NCBI RefSeq assembly: GCF_008124615.1
Contig: NZ_VNIB01000018.1
Location: forward strand, 1-57,161
Length of the DNA: 57,161 bases
Direction of reading: 5' to 3'
Origin: Geothermobacter ehrlichii
Lineage (GTDB): Bacteria; Desulfobacterota; Desulfuromonadia; Desulfuromonadales; Geothermobacteraceae
Under the pieces are notes generated by a model, which saw nothing but the letters and a program-made list of their open reading frames with translations, ran no database searches and was not told the origin of the DNA. Positions 37,957 to 48,782 of the stretch are shown here, piece by piece. Position numbers and translations under genes: made by a program. Within the stretch, counting starts at the first letter, position 1. Every line of letters begins with the position of its first letter.

Positions 37957-39015
37957 TCAGCTCCTGAACCTGCAGGTCGCCTCGACCAGCCGCTCGAGGG
38001 TCTGCCGGGCCCGCCCGCTGTCGATCGCGGCGGCGGCAAGCTCCAGTCCCTGATGCGGATCGGCGGCGGCATCGGCCGCAACCAGGGCGTAGGCGGCGTT
38101 GAGCAGCACCACGTCCCGTTTCGGCCCGGCGGCGCCACCGAGAATCTCGCGAACGATGGCGGCGTTACGGCTCGCATCGCCGCCCTGCAAGTCCTCCAGC
38201 CGGCAGCAGGTGAAGCCGAATTCGGCCGGGTCGATCTCGCCCGGCTCCACCCGGCCGTCGACGATGGCGGCCATGGTCGTGCGGCCGGTCAGGGTGATCT
38301 CGTCCATGCCGTCGCTGCCGTGGACGACGAATCCCTTGCGGCAGCCGAGCCCGGCCAGCACCTCCGCCAGGGGCCGGACCATGTCCTGGCGAAAGACGCC
38401 GAGCACCTGCCGGTCGGCTCCGGCGGGATTGGTCAGCGGCCCGAGGATGTTGAAGATGGTGCGGATGCCGATCTCCCGGCGCGGCCCGATGGCGTGCTTC
38501 ATGGCGCCATGCAGCGCCGGGGCGAACAGAAAACCGACCCCGACCTGCTCGATGGTTTCCGCTACCTGTTCCGGGGTCAGCTCGAGATTGACGCCGAGAG
38601 CCTCCAGCACGTCGGCGCTGCCGCAGGCCGACGAGACACTGCGGTTGCCATGTTTGGCGACCCGCACGCCGCAGGCGGCCACCACCAGGGCGACAGTGGT
38701 CGAGATGTTGAAGCTCCGGGTGCCGCTGCCGCCGGTACCACAGGTGTCGAGAATCGACTCCCGGTCGAGATTGATCTCGTCCCGGTCGAGATCGACGGTT
38801 TTGCCAACCCGAATCGGCGTCGCCCGGTCGCGCATGACGCGGGCGGCGCCGCGGATCTCCTCGACCGTCTCCCCCTTGATGCGCAGAGCGGTGATGAAAG
38901 CGCCTATCTGGGCCGGGGTCGCCTCGCCGCCCATGATCTGGTTCATGACCTCGATCATTTCCACCTCGGTCAGATCCTCTCCTTCCACCACCCTGGCAAT
39001 CGCTTCCCTGATCAT
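37957..39015 (-). CDS. trpD: Anthranilate phosphoribosyltransferase
   Basis: Transfers phosphoribose to anthranilate. 352 residues with the GTGG loop ([14 protein letters not shown], about 85), KHGNRSVSS, the DE metal pair in SDGMDEITL, and GVFR. Not fused to trpG. Confidence 0.95.
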   Translation of the reverse strand: MIREAIARVVEGEDLTEVEMIEVMNQIMGGEATPAQIGAFITALRIKGETVEEIRGAARVMRDRATPIRVGKTVDLDRDEINLDRESILDTCGTGGSGTRSFNISTTVALVVAACGVRVAKHGNRSVSSACGSADVLEALGVNLELTPEQVAETIEQVGVGFLFAPALHGAMKHAIGPRREIGIRTIFNILGPLTNPAGADRQVLGVFRQDMVRPLAEVLAGLGCRKGFVVHGSDGMDEITLTGRTTMAAIVDGRVEPGEIDPAEFGFTCCRLEDLQGGDASRNAAIVREILGGAAGPKRDVVLLNAAYALVAADAAADPHQGLELAAAAIDSGRARQTLERLVEATCRFRS

Positions 39016-39028
39016 ACGCCCTTCTCCA

Positions 39029-39604
39029 TCACGACGCCTGTTTCAAATCGAGAAAGTTTTGCAGCAGCCTCTTGCCCTGCAGGGTCAGAATCGACTCGGG
39101 ATGAAATTGCACCCCCCAGACCGGCAGCTGGCGGTGGGCCAGCCCCATGATCAGTCCGTCATCGGTCCAGGCGGTCACTTCCAGGCAGTCCGGCAGCGAC
39201 TCCCGCTCGACGATCAGGGAATGGTAGCGGGTCGCCTCGAAAGGATCGGGCAGACCGGCGAAGACCCCCTGACCGTCATGATGGACGGCGCTGACCTTGC
39301 CGTGCATCAGGTAGGGGGCGCGAACCACCTTGCCGCCGAACGCCTGGCCGATCGACTGGTGCCCCAGACAGACCCCCAGGATGGGGATGCGGCCGGCCAA
39401 CTCGCGGATGGCCTGCACCGAAATGCCGGCCTGGTCGGGGGTGCAGGGCCCGGGCGAAACCACCAGGTGGGTCGGTGCCAGGCGAGCGATCTGCTCGACC
39501 GTGATCCGGTCGTTGCGCCAGACCCTCACCTCGGCCCCCAACTCCCCCAGATACTGGACCAGGTTGTAGGTAAAGGAATCGTAGTTGTCGATCATCAGCA
39601 GCAT
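39029..39604 (-). CDS. trpG: Anthranilate synthase component II (glutamine amidotransferase)
   Basis: Supplies ammonia to TrpE. A 191-residue class I amidotransferase: [18 protein letters not shown], nucleophile Cys in GVCLGHQ (about 80), and the His-Glu pair in FHPES. Could also serve p-aminobenzoate synthesis, since no pabA is visible. It starts 2 bases after trpE. Confidence 0.94.
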   Translation of the reverse strand: MLLMIDNYDSFTYNLVQYLGELGAEVRVWRNDRITVEQIARLAPTHLVVSPGPCTPDQAGISVQAIRELAGRIPILGVCLGHQSIGQAFGGKVVRAPYLMHGKVSAVHHDGQGVFAGLPDPFEATRYHSLIVERESLPDCLEVTAWTDDGLIMGLAHRQLPVWGVQFHPESILTLQGKRLLQNFLDLKQAS

Positions 39605-39606
39605 GG

Positions 39607-41082
39607 TCAGTCCAACCCTTCCCTGGCCATTTCCACCGCCCTGAAGACGCTGCGTGCCTTGTTCAGTGTTTCCTGGTATTCCATCTCGGGATCAGAATCG
39701 GCGACGATGCCGGCGCCGGCCTGCACGTGAATCCGCTCCCCCTTGGCCACCAGCGTGCGTATGGCGATGGCCATGTCCATGTTGCCGGAAAAGCTGAAAT
39801 AGCCGACGGCGCCGCCGTAGATCTCCCGGCGGACCGGCTCAAGCTCCTCGATGATCTCCATGGCTCTTATCTTCGGCGCTCCGGAGAGGGTTCCGGCGGG
39901 AAAGGTCGCCCGCAGCACGTCGAAACAGTCTCGGCCCGGCTCGACCTCGCCGCGCACGTTGGAGACAATATGCATGACGTGCGAGTAACGCTCGATGACC
40001 ATCAGCTCGCTCACTTCGACACTGCCGATCCGGCAGACCCGGCCGATGTCGTTGCGGCCGAGATCAACCAGCATGATGTGCTCGGCCCGCTCCTTGGCGT
40101 CGGCAAGCAGCTCCTTTTCCAGCGCCAGGTCCTCCTCGGGCGTTTTGCCCCGCGGCCGCGTTCCGGCGATCGGCCGCACCTCGACCCGCCCCTCCTCCAT
40201 GCGCACCAGGACCTCGGGCGAAGCGCCGATCACCAGCACGTCGTCGAAACGGAGAAAGAACATGTAGGGCGACGGATTCAGCGTCCGCAAAGCCCGGTAG
40301 ACGTCGAAAGGATCGGCGCCCAGATCGCCGGAAAAGCGCTGGGACAGCACCACCTGGAAGATGTCACCGGCAGCGACGTACTCCTTGCAGCGCCGCACCG
40401 CCGCCATGAAATCCGGCTTGCTGAAATTGGGAACCAGTTCGGATGCCGGCCGGCCGGCGTCAGATGCGGCGGGAACGGCCTGCCGCAGCCGGGTGATCAG
40501 CTCCCGGATGGTGGTGACCGCCCGGTCGTAGACCCGGCCGGCGTCTTCGCCCGGACCGGCAAAAGCGTTGCATACAACCTTGATCGTCTGACGCACGTTG
40601 TCAAAGATCAGCAGGCTGTCGGTGATGAGAAAGCAGGCGTCCCAGACGTCGACGGCGCGCGGCCGGGTCGCCGGGATCTCCTCGACGAAACGGACCATGT
40701 CGTAGCCGTAATAGCCGACGGCGCCGCCGAAAAAACGCGGCAGGCCGGGAACGGAAACCGCCCTGTAGGCCGCCATCATCTCCTGCAGGGCGGCAAGCGG
40801 ATCGTCGCTGTCGCCGCTGACGGCGACCACGCCGTCCTCGAGAATTTCGTAGTAGCGGTCCTTGCAGCGAAAAACCCGGCGGACGCCGCTGCCAAGAAAG
40901 GAATAGCGCGCCCACTTTTCGCCCCCCTCGATACTCTCGAGCAGAAAGGATGTCCTGCCGTCGTCGATCTTGCGAAAGGCCGAAACCGGGGTTTCCATGT
41001 CGGCCAGGATCTCGCGCCAGACCGGGATCAGGTTCCCCTGGGCGGCCAGCTCGACAAATTGTTCTCTGGTGGGTGAAAACAT
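39607..41082 (-). CDS. trpE: Anthranilate synthase component I
   Basis: Converts chorismate to anthranilate. 491 residues with a chorismate-binding domain ([59 protein letters not shown]). The N-terminal LLES motif (FLLESIEG, about 50) is the usual tryptophan feedback site. ATG 41082 with GGAG upstream; an in-frame start at 41103 is less likely. First gene of the trp unit. Confidence 0.95.
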   Translation of the reverse strand: MFSPTREQFVELAAQGNLIPVWREILADMETPVSAFRKIDDGRTSFLLESIEGGEKWARYSFLGSGVRRVFRCKDRYYEILEDGVVAVSGDSDDPLAALQEMMAAYRAVSVPGLPRFFGGAVGYYGYDMVRFVEEIPATRPRAVDVWDACFLITDSLLIFDNVRQTIKVVCNAFAGPGEDAGRVYDRAVTTIRELITRLRQAVPAASDAGRPASELVPNFSKPDFMAAVRRCKEYVAAGDIFQVVLSQRFSGDLGADPFDVYRALRTLNPSPYMFFLRFDDVLVIGASPEVLVRMEEGRVEVRPIAGTRPRGKTPEEDLALEKELLADAKERAEHIMLVDLGRNDIGRVCRIGSVEVSELMVIERYSHVMHIVSNVRGEVEPGRDCFDVLRATFPAGTLSGAPKIRAMEIIEELEPVRREIYGGAVGYFSFSGNMDMAIAIRTLVAKGERIHVQAGAGIVADSDPEMEYQETLNKARSVFRAVEMAREGLD

Positions 41083-41110
41083 GGAGACTCCAGGGAGTTG
41101 CAATCGTTCA

Positions 41111-41140
41111 TGATTAGCATTTTAACCCCGGATGCGTCAA
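41111..41140 (-). promoter_or_regulatory. Candidate trp promoter
   Basis: TTGACG (41135-41140) is followed after 18 bases by TGC-TAATCA (-10 at 41111-41116, weak but with an upstream TG). It lies between the rplQ terminator and trpE and implies a leader of only about 20-25 bases. Confidence 0.35.
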
Positions 41141-41152
41141 GAACGGCGCCAT

Positions 41153-41181
41153 AAAAAAGGCAGGGCGAATCCGCCCTGCCT
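41153..41181 (-). terminator. Intrinsic terminator of the ribosomal protein cluster
   Basis: A 10-bp stem AGGCAGGGCG/CGCCCTGCCT with a 4-base loop is followed on the minus strand by TTTTTT, 24 bases after the rplQ stop. It cleanly separates rplQ from trpE. Confidence 0.9.
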
Positions 41182-41204
41182 CCGGGTCTGTTCCAGGACC
41201 GTGA

Positions 41205-41786
41205 TCAGTCCTTATTCTCTTCCTCGGCGGAAGCCTTTTCGGCCTGCTCTTCCGCCGGAGCCTCGCCGACCGGCTGCTCGTCAGCCACTGCCTCCTGCCC
41301 TTCGGCTTCTTCGGCCGGAGTCTCCCCAGCAGCGGCTGCTTCACTGGCGCCCTCTTCCACCGCCGGTGCCTCGGCCTTGGGCTCGGCCTGCTTCGCCGCC
41401 GGCGTTTTCTTCTTCGGCTTCACCCGGATTTCCTCTTCGACCAGCTCGATGATCGACATTGCGGCATTATCGCCGGAGCGATGGCCGATCTTGATGATGC
41501 GGGTGTAGCCCCCGTTGCGCTCCTGGTAGCGCGGCGCGATACGCTCGAACAGCTTGGCCACCACCTTCTTGTCACGAATCACCTCCAGAGCCTGCCGCCG
41601 GGCGTGCAGCGTGCCGCGTTTGCCGAGGGTAATCATCTTCTCGGCGAGCTTGCGCAGCTCCTTGGCGCGGGCATCGGTGGTGGTGATTTTCTCATGCTCG
41701 AACAGCGACGTCACCATGTTGCGGAGCATGGCCTTGCGGTGACTGCTGTTGCGGCCAAGTCTCCTTCCTGTCTTACGATGGCGCAT
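41205..41786 (-). CDS. rplQ: Ribosomal protein L17 with long acidic tail
   Basis: Large-subunit protein. 193 residues: the normal L17 fold occupies residues 1-121 ([20 protein letters not shown] to VEEEI), and the last 70 or so are an Ala/Glu/Pro/Gln-rich, strongly acidic low-complexity tail opening with a Lys cluster (KPKKK). Typical L17 is about 120-130 residues. Last gene of the cluster. Confidence 0.95.
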   Translation of the reverse strand: MRHRKTGRRLGRNSSHRKAMLRNMVTSLFEHEKITTTDARAKELRKLAEKMITLGKRGTLHARRQALEVIRDKKVVAKLFERIAPRYQERNGGYTRIIKIGHRSGDNAAMSIIELVEEEIRVKPKKKTPAAKQAEPKAEAPAVEEGASEAAAAGETPAEEAEGQEAVADEQPVGEAPAEEQAEKASAEEENKD

Positions 41787-41821
41787 ATGTCATGAATCCT
41801 TTCCGGCAGAAATATGGCGGA

Positions 41822-42838
41822 CTACTCTTCGTCGGCCTGTTTCTGCAAAATTTTCAGGTACTCGGGATCGGGGAAGTTCTCCAGGGTCATGCCCAGGCTC
41901 AACCCCATCTCGGCCAGGATGTCCTTGATCTCGTTCAGCGACTTGCGGCCGAAGTTCTGCGTCTTGAGCATTTCGGCCTCGGTCTTCTGCACCAGGTCGC
42001 CAATCAGGCGGATGTTGGCGTTCTTCAGACAGTTGGCGCTGCGAACGGACAGCTCGAGCTCCTCGACCGACCGGTAGAGGTTTTCGTTGATCCGCCGATC
42101 CTCCTCGCTGATCTCCTCTTCCTGCGGCTCCTGGTCCTCATCGAAATTGATGAAGATCTGCAGCTGCTCCTTCAGGATCTTCGCCGCGTAGGCGACGGCG
42201 TCGTCGGGCCGGACGCTACCGTCGGTCCAGACCTCGATGGTCAGCTTGTCGTAGTCGGTGATCTGGCCGACACGGGCGTTGGTCACCGTGAAGTTCACCT
42301 TGCGGATCGGCGAATAGAGGGCGTCAATGGGGATAGTTCCGACCGGCGCCTTCTCGTCCCGGTTGCGGTCGGCGGGGACATAGCCCTTGCCCATGGTGAC
42401 CACCATGTCGATCTCTACGTCGGCGTCCTTGGAGCAGGTCGCGATGTGGTGGTCGGGATTGAGGATCTCGACATGCGAGTCGGTCACGATGTCGCCGGCA
42501 GTGATGACGCCGGCGCCCTTCTTGACGATTCGCACGTTTCTGCTCTCGTGACCGTGCAGCTTGATCAGCACCCCCTTAAGGTTGAGGATGAGATCGGCGA
42601 CGTCCTCGGTCACTCCCGGGATGGTGGAGAACTCGTGCAGGACACCCTTGATCCGCACCGAGCTGATCGCCGCTCCCTGCAGGGATGAAAGCAGAACCCG
42701 ACGCAGCGAGTTGCCGAGCGTCGTCCCGAACCCGCGCTCGAAGGGCTCGGCGAAGAACTTCCCGTAGGCATCCGTCAGGGTATCCGCTTCAACCTGGAGA
42801 CGCTTGGGCTTGATCAGGTCTCTCCAGTTTTTATACAT
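41822..42838 (-). CDS. rpoA: RNA polymerase alpha subunit
   Basis: 338 residues: N-terminal assembly domain ([17 protein letters not shown]), a flexible linker, and C-terminal domain with two helix-hairpin-helix-like elements ([35 protein letters not shown]) that contact UP elements and activators. Located between rpsD and rplQ as usual. Confidence 0.98.
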   Translation of the reverse strand: MYKNWRDLIKPKRLQVEADTLTDAYGKFFAEPFERGFGTTLGNSLRRVLLSSLQGAAISSVRIKGVLHEFSTIPGVTEDVADLILNLKGVLIKLHGHESRNVRIVKKGAGVITAGDIVTDSHVEILNPDHHIATCSKDADVEIDMVVTMGKGYVPADRNRDEKAPVGTIPIDALYSPIRKVNFTVTNARVGQITDYDKLTIEVWTDGSVRPDDAVAYAAKILKEQLQIFINFDEDQEPQEEEISEEDRRINENLYRSVEELELSVRSANCLKNANIRLIGDLVQKTEAEMLKTQNFGRKSLNEIKDILAEMGLSLGMTLENFPDPEYLKILQKQADEE

Positions 42839-42881
42839 GCGCTTCCCTCCGCTTCAGGCCGGAGCCTGAGGTCACGATGTT

Positions 42882-43511
42882 TTATTTCGAGTAGAGTTCG
42901 ACGATGAGGCGTTCGTTGAACGCTGGGGTGGTCATCTCCTCGCGAACCGGCAGCGTCTTGACCACGCCCTTGAAGTTGTCGCGGTCGAGCTCGACCCAGG
43001 ACGGGATACCGCGCCGCATCACGCCGTCGAGAGCCTCGGAAATGCGGGCGATCGAACGGCTCTTCTCGCGCAGGACAATCTCATCCCCGGGACGAACGAG
43101 GTAGGAGGGGATGTTGACCTTGCGGCCGTTCACCAGAAAATGGCCGTGACGCACCAGCTGCCGCGCCTCGTTGCGCGAGGTGGCGAAACCGAGCCGGTAG
43201 ACGATGCTGTCGAGACGCCGCTCGAGCAGGACCAGCAGGTTTTCGCCGGTCACACCCCTCATCCGGTCAGCCTTCTGGAAATAGGCGCGGAACTGCTTCT
43301 CAAGCAGGCCGTAAGTGCGCTTGACGCGCTGCTTCTCGCGAAGCTGGGTCCCGTAGTCGGACACCTTGCTGCGGCCCTGACCATGCTGGCCCGGCGCGTA
43401 ATTGCGCCGTTCGATGGCGCACTTGTCGGTATAGCACCTGTCCCCCTTGAGGAACAGCTTCATGTTTTCCCGCCGACACAGACGGCAGACGGAACCTGTA
43501 TATCTAGCCAA
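42882..43511 (-). CDS. rpsD: Ribosomal protein S4
   Basis: Primary 16S rRNA binder. 209 residues. The N terminus keeps four Cys (C9, C12, C26, C31), so it is the zinc-binding form. The S4 RNA-binding domain ([25 protein letters not shown]) is at about 96-160. In many bacteria S4 represses the alpha operon; no leader structure was assessed here. Confidence 0.97.
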   Translation of the reverse strand: MARYTGSVCRLCRRENMKLFLKGDRCYTDKCAIERRNYAPGQHGQGRSKVSDYGTQLREKQRVKRTYGLLEKQFRAYFQKADRMRGVTGENLLVLLERRLDSIVYRLGFATSRNEARQLVRHGHFLVNGRKVNIPSYLVRPGDEIVLREKSRSIARISEALDGVMRRGIPSWVELDRDNFKGVVKTLPVREEMTTPAFNERLIVELYSK

Positions 43512-43531
43512 CGTTCGTCCTCCTTAACTGG

Positions 43532-43927
43532 TTAGACTCTGCGACGCTTGGGGGGGCGGCAGCCGTTATGCGGGATCGGGGTGACGTCGCGGATCGACGT
43601 CACCGACAGCCCGGCGGCAGCAATGGCCCGCAGGGCCGACTCGCGGCCGGAACCCGGCCCCTTGACCCGAACCTCGACGCTGCGCATACCGTGCTCCTGG
43701 GCCGCCTTGGCGGCGCGCTCGGCGGCGACCTGGGCGGCAAAAGGAGTACTCTTGCGGGAACCGCGGAAGCCCGATCCTCCTGCGGTCGCCCAGCTGATCA
43801 CGTTGCCAGCGGGGTCGGTAATGGTGACGATGGTATTGTTGAAGGTCGCCTGGATATGCGCGATACCCGTGGCGATGTTCTTCTTCTCGACCTTCTTTCT
43901 CGATGTACGCTTGCCTGGCTTGGCCAT
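43532..43927 (-). CDS. rpsK: Ribosomal protein S11
   Basis: Platform protein of the small subunit. 131 residues, with [28 protein letters not shown] and the C-terminal [15 protein letters not shown]. Normal length. Confidence 0.98.
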   Translation of the reverse strand: MAKPGKRTSRKKVEKKNIATGIAHIQATFNNTIVTITDPAGNVISWATAGGSGFRGSRKSTPFAAQVAAERAAKAAQEHGMRSVEVRVKGPGSGRESALRAIAAAGLSVTSIRDVTPIPHNGCRPPKRRRV

Positions 43928-43939
43928 GATTCCTCCGCC

Positions 43940-44308
43940 TTATTTCTTCTTGCCAGCGACAGTCTTGCGCGGCCCTTTACGGGTCCTGGCGTTGGTTTTG
44001 GTCTTCTGCCCGCGAACCGGGAGCCCCCGGCGGTGCCGCAGGCCGCGATAACAGCCAAGGTCCATCAGCCGCTTGATGTTCATGGTCACATCGCGACGCA
44101 GATCGCCCTCGACGGTGTAATCGCTGTCGATAATGGAGCGAATCTTGGCGACTTCACTTTCGGTGAGATCGTCCGACCGGGTGTTGAAATCGACGCCGGC
44201 CTTCTTCAGGATTTCCTGCGAGGTCGACCGGCCAATGCCGTAGATGTAGGTCAGGGCAATCTCGATCCGTTTGTTCCTCGGCAAATCAATACCAGCTATA
44301 CGTGCCAA
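43940..44308 (-). CDS. rpsM: Ribosomal protein S13
   Basis: Small-subunit head protein touching the P-site tRNA. 122 residues with [20 protein letters not shown], helix-hairpin-helix region, and a basic tail [18 protein letters not shown]. Normal length. Confidence 0.98.
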   Translation of the reverse strand: MARIAGIDLPRNKRIEIALTYIYGIGRSTSQEILKKAGVDFNTRSDDLTESEVAKIRSIIDSDYTVEGDLRRDVTMNIKRLMDLGCYRGLRHRRGLPVRGQKTKTNARTRKGPRKTVAGKKK

Positions 44309-44320
44309 TGTCTTGCTCCT

Positions 44321-44434
44321 TTACCCCTGTCTCTGCTTGTGCTTGGGATTCTCGCAGATAATGCGAACAACACCCTTGCGCTTGATGACTTTGCATTTGT
44401 CGCAGATCTTCTTGACCGAAGCTCGAACTTTCAT
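44321..44434 (-). CDS. rpmJ: Ribosomal protein L36
   Basis: 37 residues beginning [19 protein letters not shown] and ending KHKQRQG. The zinc ligands (C-x2-C, then C-x4-H in CENPKH) are present, so this is the zinc form. It lies 12 bases before rpsM. No infA gene fits in the 48 bases between it and map. Confidence 0.95.
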   Translation of the reverse strand: MKVRASVKKICDKCKVIKRKGVVRIICENPKHKQRQG

Positions 44435-44482
44435 GGTCCGTTTCCTTTTCTGGCTTTATGCGAATAACCGTCTGTCCAGGTC

Positions 44483-45235
44483 TCAGTCCTGGAGCCGCGT
44501 CAGTATTTCAGGCCCGTTCTCGGTCAGGGCGACGGTATGCTCGAAGTGCGCCGAATCCTTGCCATCGACCGTCACCGCCGTCCAACCGTCCTCGAGGATC
44601 CTGACCCCCGGACGTCCGGCGTTGATCATTGGCTCGATGGCCAGAACCATGCCGGCCTTCAGTTTCGGCCCCTGGCCTGGAAGACCGAAGTTGGGCACCT
44701 GCGGCGACTCGTGCAGCTTGCGTCCGATACCGTGGCCGACAAACTCGCGGACCACGCTGAAACCTTCAGGTTCGACACAGGACTGAACGGCGTGGGAAAC
44801 ATCGCCCAGACGCGCATCGAGCCGCATGTTGTCGATCGCCGCCGCCAAGGAGCGTTCGGTGACCTCGAGCAACCGTTTTCTCTGCGGCGAAATCTCGCCG
44901 ACCGGAATGGTCAGGGCGGCATCGCCGTAAAAACCGTTGTACAGAACGCCGAAATCGATGCTCAGGATATCGCCTTCCCTGAGCGGCTCGGCATTCGGAA
45001 AACCGTGCACCACCTTTTCGTTGGGCGATGCACAAATCGAAAAAGGAAAACCGCCGTAGCCCTTGAAGGCTGGCGCGGCCTTCCTTTTGCGACATTCACG
45101 TTCGGCGAGCCGGTCGAGCTCAGCCGTGGTCACGCCAGGTCTGACCTTTTCCCGCAGGATGGCCAGTATCTCGGCGACCATCCGCCCGGCAACCCGCATC
45201 CGCTCGAGTTCCTGCCGGGTCTTCAGGACGATCAT
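44483..45235 (-). CDS. map: Methionine aminopeptidase, type I
   Basis: Removes the N-terminal Met from nascent proteins. 250 residues of the pita-bread fold. The five metal ligands are visible: Asp in LSIDFGVLYNGFYGDAA, His in GHGIGRKLHE, Glu in LAIEPMI and Glu in AHFEHTVA. No N-terminal zinc-finger extension. One base after adk. Confidence 0.97.
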   Translation of the reverse strand: MIVLKTRQELERMRVAGRMVAEILAILREKVRPGVTTAELDRLAERECRKRKAAPAFKGYGGFPFSICASPNEKVVHGFPNAEPLREGDILSIDFGVLYNGFYGDAALTIPVGEISPQRKRLLEVTERSLAAAIDNMRLDARLGDVSHAVQSCVEPEGFSVVREFVGHGIGRKLHESPQVPNFGLPGQGPKLKAGMVLAIEPMINAGRPGVRILEDGWTAVTVDGKDSAHFEHTVALTENGPEILTRLQD

Positions 45236-45883
45236 CTAGAGCTCCCGAAGGGTGGCCAGGATGTCCTCCTGGACGGCTGCCATCTCCTGCATGCCGTCGA
45301 TCGCCACCAGAAGCCCTTCACGCTGGTAATACTCTACCAGAGGCGCCGTCTGCTCCTGGTAGACCTGCAACCGCTTGCGAATCGTTTCTTCGCGGTCATC
45401 GTCGCGCTGGAAAAGCTCGCCGCCGCAGGAATCGCAGACATCCGCCTTGGCCGGCGGATCGAACTTCAGATGAAAACCGCGGCCGCAGTCGCGGCAGGTC
45501 CTGCGCCCGGTCAGCCTCTCGATCAGGGCCTCGACATCGACCTCCAGCGAAATCACTGCCGACAGAGCCTTGTCCAGCCCGGCCAGGGTCGCCTTGAGCG
45601 CATCAGCCTGAGGCACGGTGCGCGGAAAGCCGTCGAGAATGAAACCCTTGTCACAGTCAGCCTGCTGCAGCCGCTCGCCGACAATCCCGATAACCACCTC
45701 GTCAGGAACCAAGGCTCCGGCATCCATGCACGCCTTCGCCTTCAGCCCCAGCTCGGTCTTCGCCGCGACGGCGGCACGAAGCATGTCCCCAGTGGAAATC
45801 TGCGGGATCCCGAAGCGTTCGATCAGCATTTTCGCCTGCGTGCCCTTACCGGCACCGGGCGGTCCAAGCAGAATGAGATTCAC
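45236..45883 (-). CDS. adk: Adenylate kinase, zinc-lid type
   Basis: Interconverts ATP, ADP and AMP. 215 residues: P-loop [10 protein letters not shown] (7-16), GFPRTVPQA, and a LID domain with four Cys (CRDC and CDSC, about 129-152), marking the zinc-stabilised form. Sits between secY and map. Confidence 0.97.
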   Translation of the reverse strand: MNLILLGPPGAGKGTQAKMLIERFGIPQISTGDMLRAAVAAKTELGLKAKACMDAGALVPDEVVIGIVGERLQQADCDKGFILDGFPRTVPQADALKATLAGLDKALSAVISLEVDVEALIERLTGRRTCRDCGRGFHLKFDPPAKADVCDSCGGELFQRDDDREETIRKRLQVYQEQTAPLVEYYQREGLLVAIDGMQEMAAVQEDILATLREL

Positions 45884-45898
45884 CGTTCAGCTTCCGTT

Positions 45899-47218
45899 TC
45901 AGCCACGCCGTCCCTTGAGGGTAACCCCCTTCATGAAACCCTCGTAAGACCGCGAAATGAGATGCGATTCGATCTGGGCTGCCGTATCCATACCGACGCC
46001 GACCACGATCAGCAGGGAGGTCCCGCCGAAGTAGAAGGGGACGTTCAGCTTGCCAATCAGGATGGTAGGCAGCACACAGACCAGCGACACGTAGATGGCG
46101 CCAGCAAAAGTAATGCGTCCGAGTACCATATCGATGTACTCGGCCGTTGCCTTGCCGGGACGGATCCCCGGCACATATCCTCCCTGCTTCTTGATGTTGT
46201 CGGCAACATCGACAGGGTTGAAGGTGACAGCCGTGTAGAAGTAGCAGAAAAAGATGATGAATGCAACGAAAAAGACGTTGTAGAGCCAGTGGCTCGGCGT
46301 CATCATCGAGGCGATCTTCTGCACCCACGGCACGTCGACCAGGTTGGCCACCGTCGCCGGGAACATGATGATCGAGCTTGCGAAGATCGGCGGAATGACA
46401 CCGCTCATGTTGATCTTCAGCGGCAGGTGGCTGGTCTGGCCGCCCATGTTGCGCATACCGACCACACGCTTGGCGTAGTGAATTGGCACCCGCCGCTGGG
46501 CGCGCTCCATGAAGACGATGGCCCAGACGACGGCCACCATGATCACCAGGATGACCAGCAGGGTGATCGGGCCGAGCTCGCCGGTCTTGAGCAGGCGCAC
46601 GGTGTTGATCAGGGCCGCCGGAATGTTGGCGACGATACCGGCGAAAATGATCAGCGAAATGCCGTTGCCGATCCCCCGCTCGGTGATCTGCTCGCCGAGC
46701 CACATGATGAAGGCGGTACCCGCCGTCAGGGTGATGACCGTCAGCAGAATGAAGCCCATGCCGGGGTTGGGCACCACCGGCTCGCCGGCGGGACCAGTCA
46801 TGGTCTGCAGACCGAAGGCGATGCCGGTCCCCTGGATGACCGAGAGGATGATGGTGCCGTAGCGGGTCCACTTGGTGATGGTCTTGCGTCCCTGCTCACC
46901 CTCCTTGGCCAGCCGCTCGACCGGCTCGAAGACGACGGTCAGCAGCTGCAGGATGATCGACGCCGAGATGTAGGGCATGATGCCCAGGGCGAAGACCGTC
47001 ATCCGTTGCAGGGCACCGCCGGTAAAGGCACTGACCAGACCGAGAAGCGTTCCCTCGGTCCCCTCGAAGAACTTGGCCAGAACATTGGCGTCGATCCCCG
47101 GGGTCGGCACATGGCAACCCACCCGGTAGATGGCGAGCATGCCGAGGGTGAACAGGATCCTGCGACGCAGCTCGGGTATGGAGAAGATATTCTGGATGAA
47201 GGCGATCAATTTAGACAA
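45899..47218 (-). CDS. secY: Preprotein translocase subunit SecY
   Basis: Channel subunit of the Sec translocon in the inner membrane. 439 residues with ten transmembrane helices; landmarks include [17 protein letters not shown], the plug region [13 protein letters not shown], and [17 protein letters not shown]. Overlaps rplO by 8 bases. Confidence 0.98.
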   Translation of the reverse strand: MSKLIAFIQNIFSIPELRRRILFTLGMLAIYRVGCHVPTPGIDANVLAKFFEGTEGTLLGLVSAFTGGALQRMTVFALGIMPYISASIILQLLTVVFEPVERLAKEGEQGRKTITKWTRYGTIILSVIQGTGIAFGLQTMTGPAGEPVVPNPGMGFILLTVITLTAGTAFIMWLGEQITERGIGNGISLIIFAGIVANIPAALINTVRLLKTGELGPITLLVILVIMVAVVWAIVFMERAQRRVPIHYAKRVVGMRNMGGQTSHLPLKINMSGVIPPIFASSIIMFPATVANLVDVPWVQKIASMMTPSHWLYNVFFVAFIIFFCYFYTAVTFNPVDVADNIKKQGGYVPGIRPGKATAEYIDMVLGRITFAGAIYVSLVCVLPTILIGKLNVPFYFGGTSLLIVVGVGMDTAAQIESHLISRSYEGFMKGVTLKGRRG

Positions 47219-47651
47219 CCTCGGCCTTGCCGCCGGCCGCTTCGATCTTGGCTACGGCCGACTTGCTGAATTTGTGAGCCTGGACCGTCAGAGCCTTGGT
47301 CAATTCCCCGTCGCCGAGAATCTTGACCCCGTCGCCGATCTTGTTGACCAGACCGGCCTTGCCGAGGGCGGCGACATCGACCACGCTTCCGGATTCGAAC
47401 AGTTCAAGGTCACGCAGGTTGACGAGCGCATAGACCTTCTTCTTCAGCGGGGTGAACCCGCGCTTGGGCAGACGGCGCTGCATCGGCATCTGGCCGCCTT
47501 CGAAGCCGGCCTTGACACCGCCGCCGGAGCGGGCGTTCTGACCCTTGTGCCCCTTGCCGGCGGTCTTGCCTGTACCGGAGCCGGGTCCGCGTCCGATCCG
47601 CTTTCTATTTCTGGTAGAACCGATTGCCGGTTTCAGATTGCTCAAATCCAT
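47211..47651 (-). CDS. rplO: Ribosomal protein L15
   Basis: 146 residues starting [21 protein letters not shown] with the Gly-rich [17 protein letters not shown] region. ATG 47651 has AGGAA upstream; a longer start at 47684 lies in the rpmD gap. Normal length. Confidence 0.97.
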   Translation of the reverse strand: MDLSNLKPAIGSTRNRKRIGRGPGSGTGKTAGKGHKGQNARSGGGVKAGFEGGQMPMQRRLPKRGFTPLKKKVYALVNLRDLELFESGSVVDVAALGKAGLVNKIGDGVKILGDGELTKALTVQAHKFSKSAVAKIEAAGGKAEVV

Positions 47652-47673
47652 GGTGCGATTCCTTGTCGATTCT

Positions 47674-47853
47674 TTAATCCTCAACCAAAACCATGTGGGA
47701 GACCTTGTTGATCATCCCGCGAATTTCGGGAGTGTCCGGCAGCACGACCGTCTTGTTCAGCTTGGTCAGGCCGAGTCCCTTGAGCACCTTGCCGAAATAG
47801 GCCGGACGCCCGATGGGGCTGCGCTTGAGCGTGATTTTCAGTTCCTTCGCCAT
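47674..47853 (-). CDS. rpmD: Ribosomal protein L30
   Basis: 59 residues, [17 protein letters not shown] ... [16 protein letters not shown]. The start at 47853 follows a GGGAGA ribosome site; the longer frame to 47925 is rpsE shadow. L30 is missing in some lineages but present here. Confidence 0.96.
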   Translation of the reverse strand: MAKELKITLKRSPIGRPAYFGKVLKGLGLTKLNKTVVLPDTPEIRGMINKVSHMVLVED

Positions 47854-47869
47854 GGGTACCAATCTCCCG

Positions 47870-48370
47870 CTAGCCTTCCTGGGACGACTCGACCAGGCCG
47901 CGCCGCCGCAGGATGGTTTCTTCACTCTTGAGTTTCGAAAGGGCGTTCATGGTGGCCTTGACCACGTTGTGCGGGTTGTTGGACCCGAGGCACTTGGAGA
48001 GGATGTCCCCGACCCCGGCCACCTCGAGCACCGCACGCACGGCGCCGCCGGCGATGACGCCCGTACCTTCGGATGCCGTCTTCAGCAGCACCTTGCCGGC
48101 GCCGTACTTGCCGATGACATCATAGGGCACGGTCGTCCCCTTGAGCGGAACCTTGATCATGTTCTTGCGGGCCTTCTCCACGCCCTTGCGGATGGCTTCA
48201 GGAACCTCGCGCGCCTTGCCGAGTCCATAGCCAACCTGTCCTTTGCCGTCACCGACGACGACCAGCGCCGAAAAGCTGAAACGCCGGCCACCCTTGACGA
48301 CCTTCGCGCACCGGTTGATGTGGATGACGCGATCAATCAGTTCGTTTTCCACCTGATCATTGCGTTGCAA
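47870..48370 (-). CDS. rpsE: Ribosomal protein S5
   Basis: 166 residues: double-stranded RNA-binding-like N domain ([26 protein letters not shown]) and C domain. Part of the mRNA entry site and linked to decoding accuracy. Normal length. Confidence 0.98.
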   Translation of the reverse strand: MQRNDQVENELIDRVIHINRCAKVVKGGRRFSFSALVVVGDGKGQVGYGLGKAREVPEAIRKGVEKARKNMIKVPLKGTTVPYDVIGKYGAGKVLLKTASEGTGVIAGGAVRAVLEVAGVGDILSKCLGSNNPHNVVKATMNALSKLKSEETILRRRGLVESSQEG

Positions 48371-48387
48371 GGATAACCTCCTTCACC

Positions 48388-48756
48388 TTAGAACGACAGG
48401 CCGGCTTCCCGCGCCGCGTCGGCAAGGGCCTTGACCCGACCGTGGTAAAGAAACCCGTTACGGTCAAAAACCACCTTGTTGATGTTCTGGGCAATCGCTT
48501 TTTCGGCGATGGCCTTACCCACCGCCCGCGCTGCCTCGACATTGCCGGTCGAATTCAGCTCGCCGGCGATCTCCTTGGACATGGTCGAAGCGGAAACCAG
48601 GGTCTTCCGCGCGACATCATCGATCAGCTGCACGTAGATGTGACGCGAGCTGCGAAACACACTCAGACGCGGGCGCTCGGCCGTACCACGGACCTTCTTC
48701 CGCACCCGGGTCTGTCGCTTGATTCGGGACTGGCGCCGCTTTTCTGCGATATTCAC
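48388..48756 (-). CDS. rplR: Ribosomal protein L18
   Basis: 5S rRNA-binding protein, 122 residues, with [20 protein letters not shown] and [24 protein letters not shown]. Normal length. Confidence 0.98.
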   Translation of the reverse strand: MNIAEKRRQSRIKRQTRVRKKVRGTAERPRLSVFRSSRHIYVQLIDDVARKTLVSASTMSKEIAGELNSTGNVEAARAVGKAIAEKAIAQNINKVVFDRNGFLYHGRVKALADAAREAGLSF

Positions 48757-48782
48757 CGTCTGACTCCTTGCCCAGTTACTGT

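Noticed and set aside
37947-38177. N-terminal extension of trpC
   Set aside because: Antiparallel shadow of trpD; the normal IGPS start is at 37946.
44537-47269. 910-codon open frame on the plus strand
   Set aside because: Antisense to map, adk and secY, all of which are certain. No ribosome site or domain.
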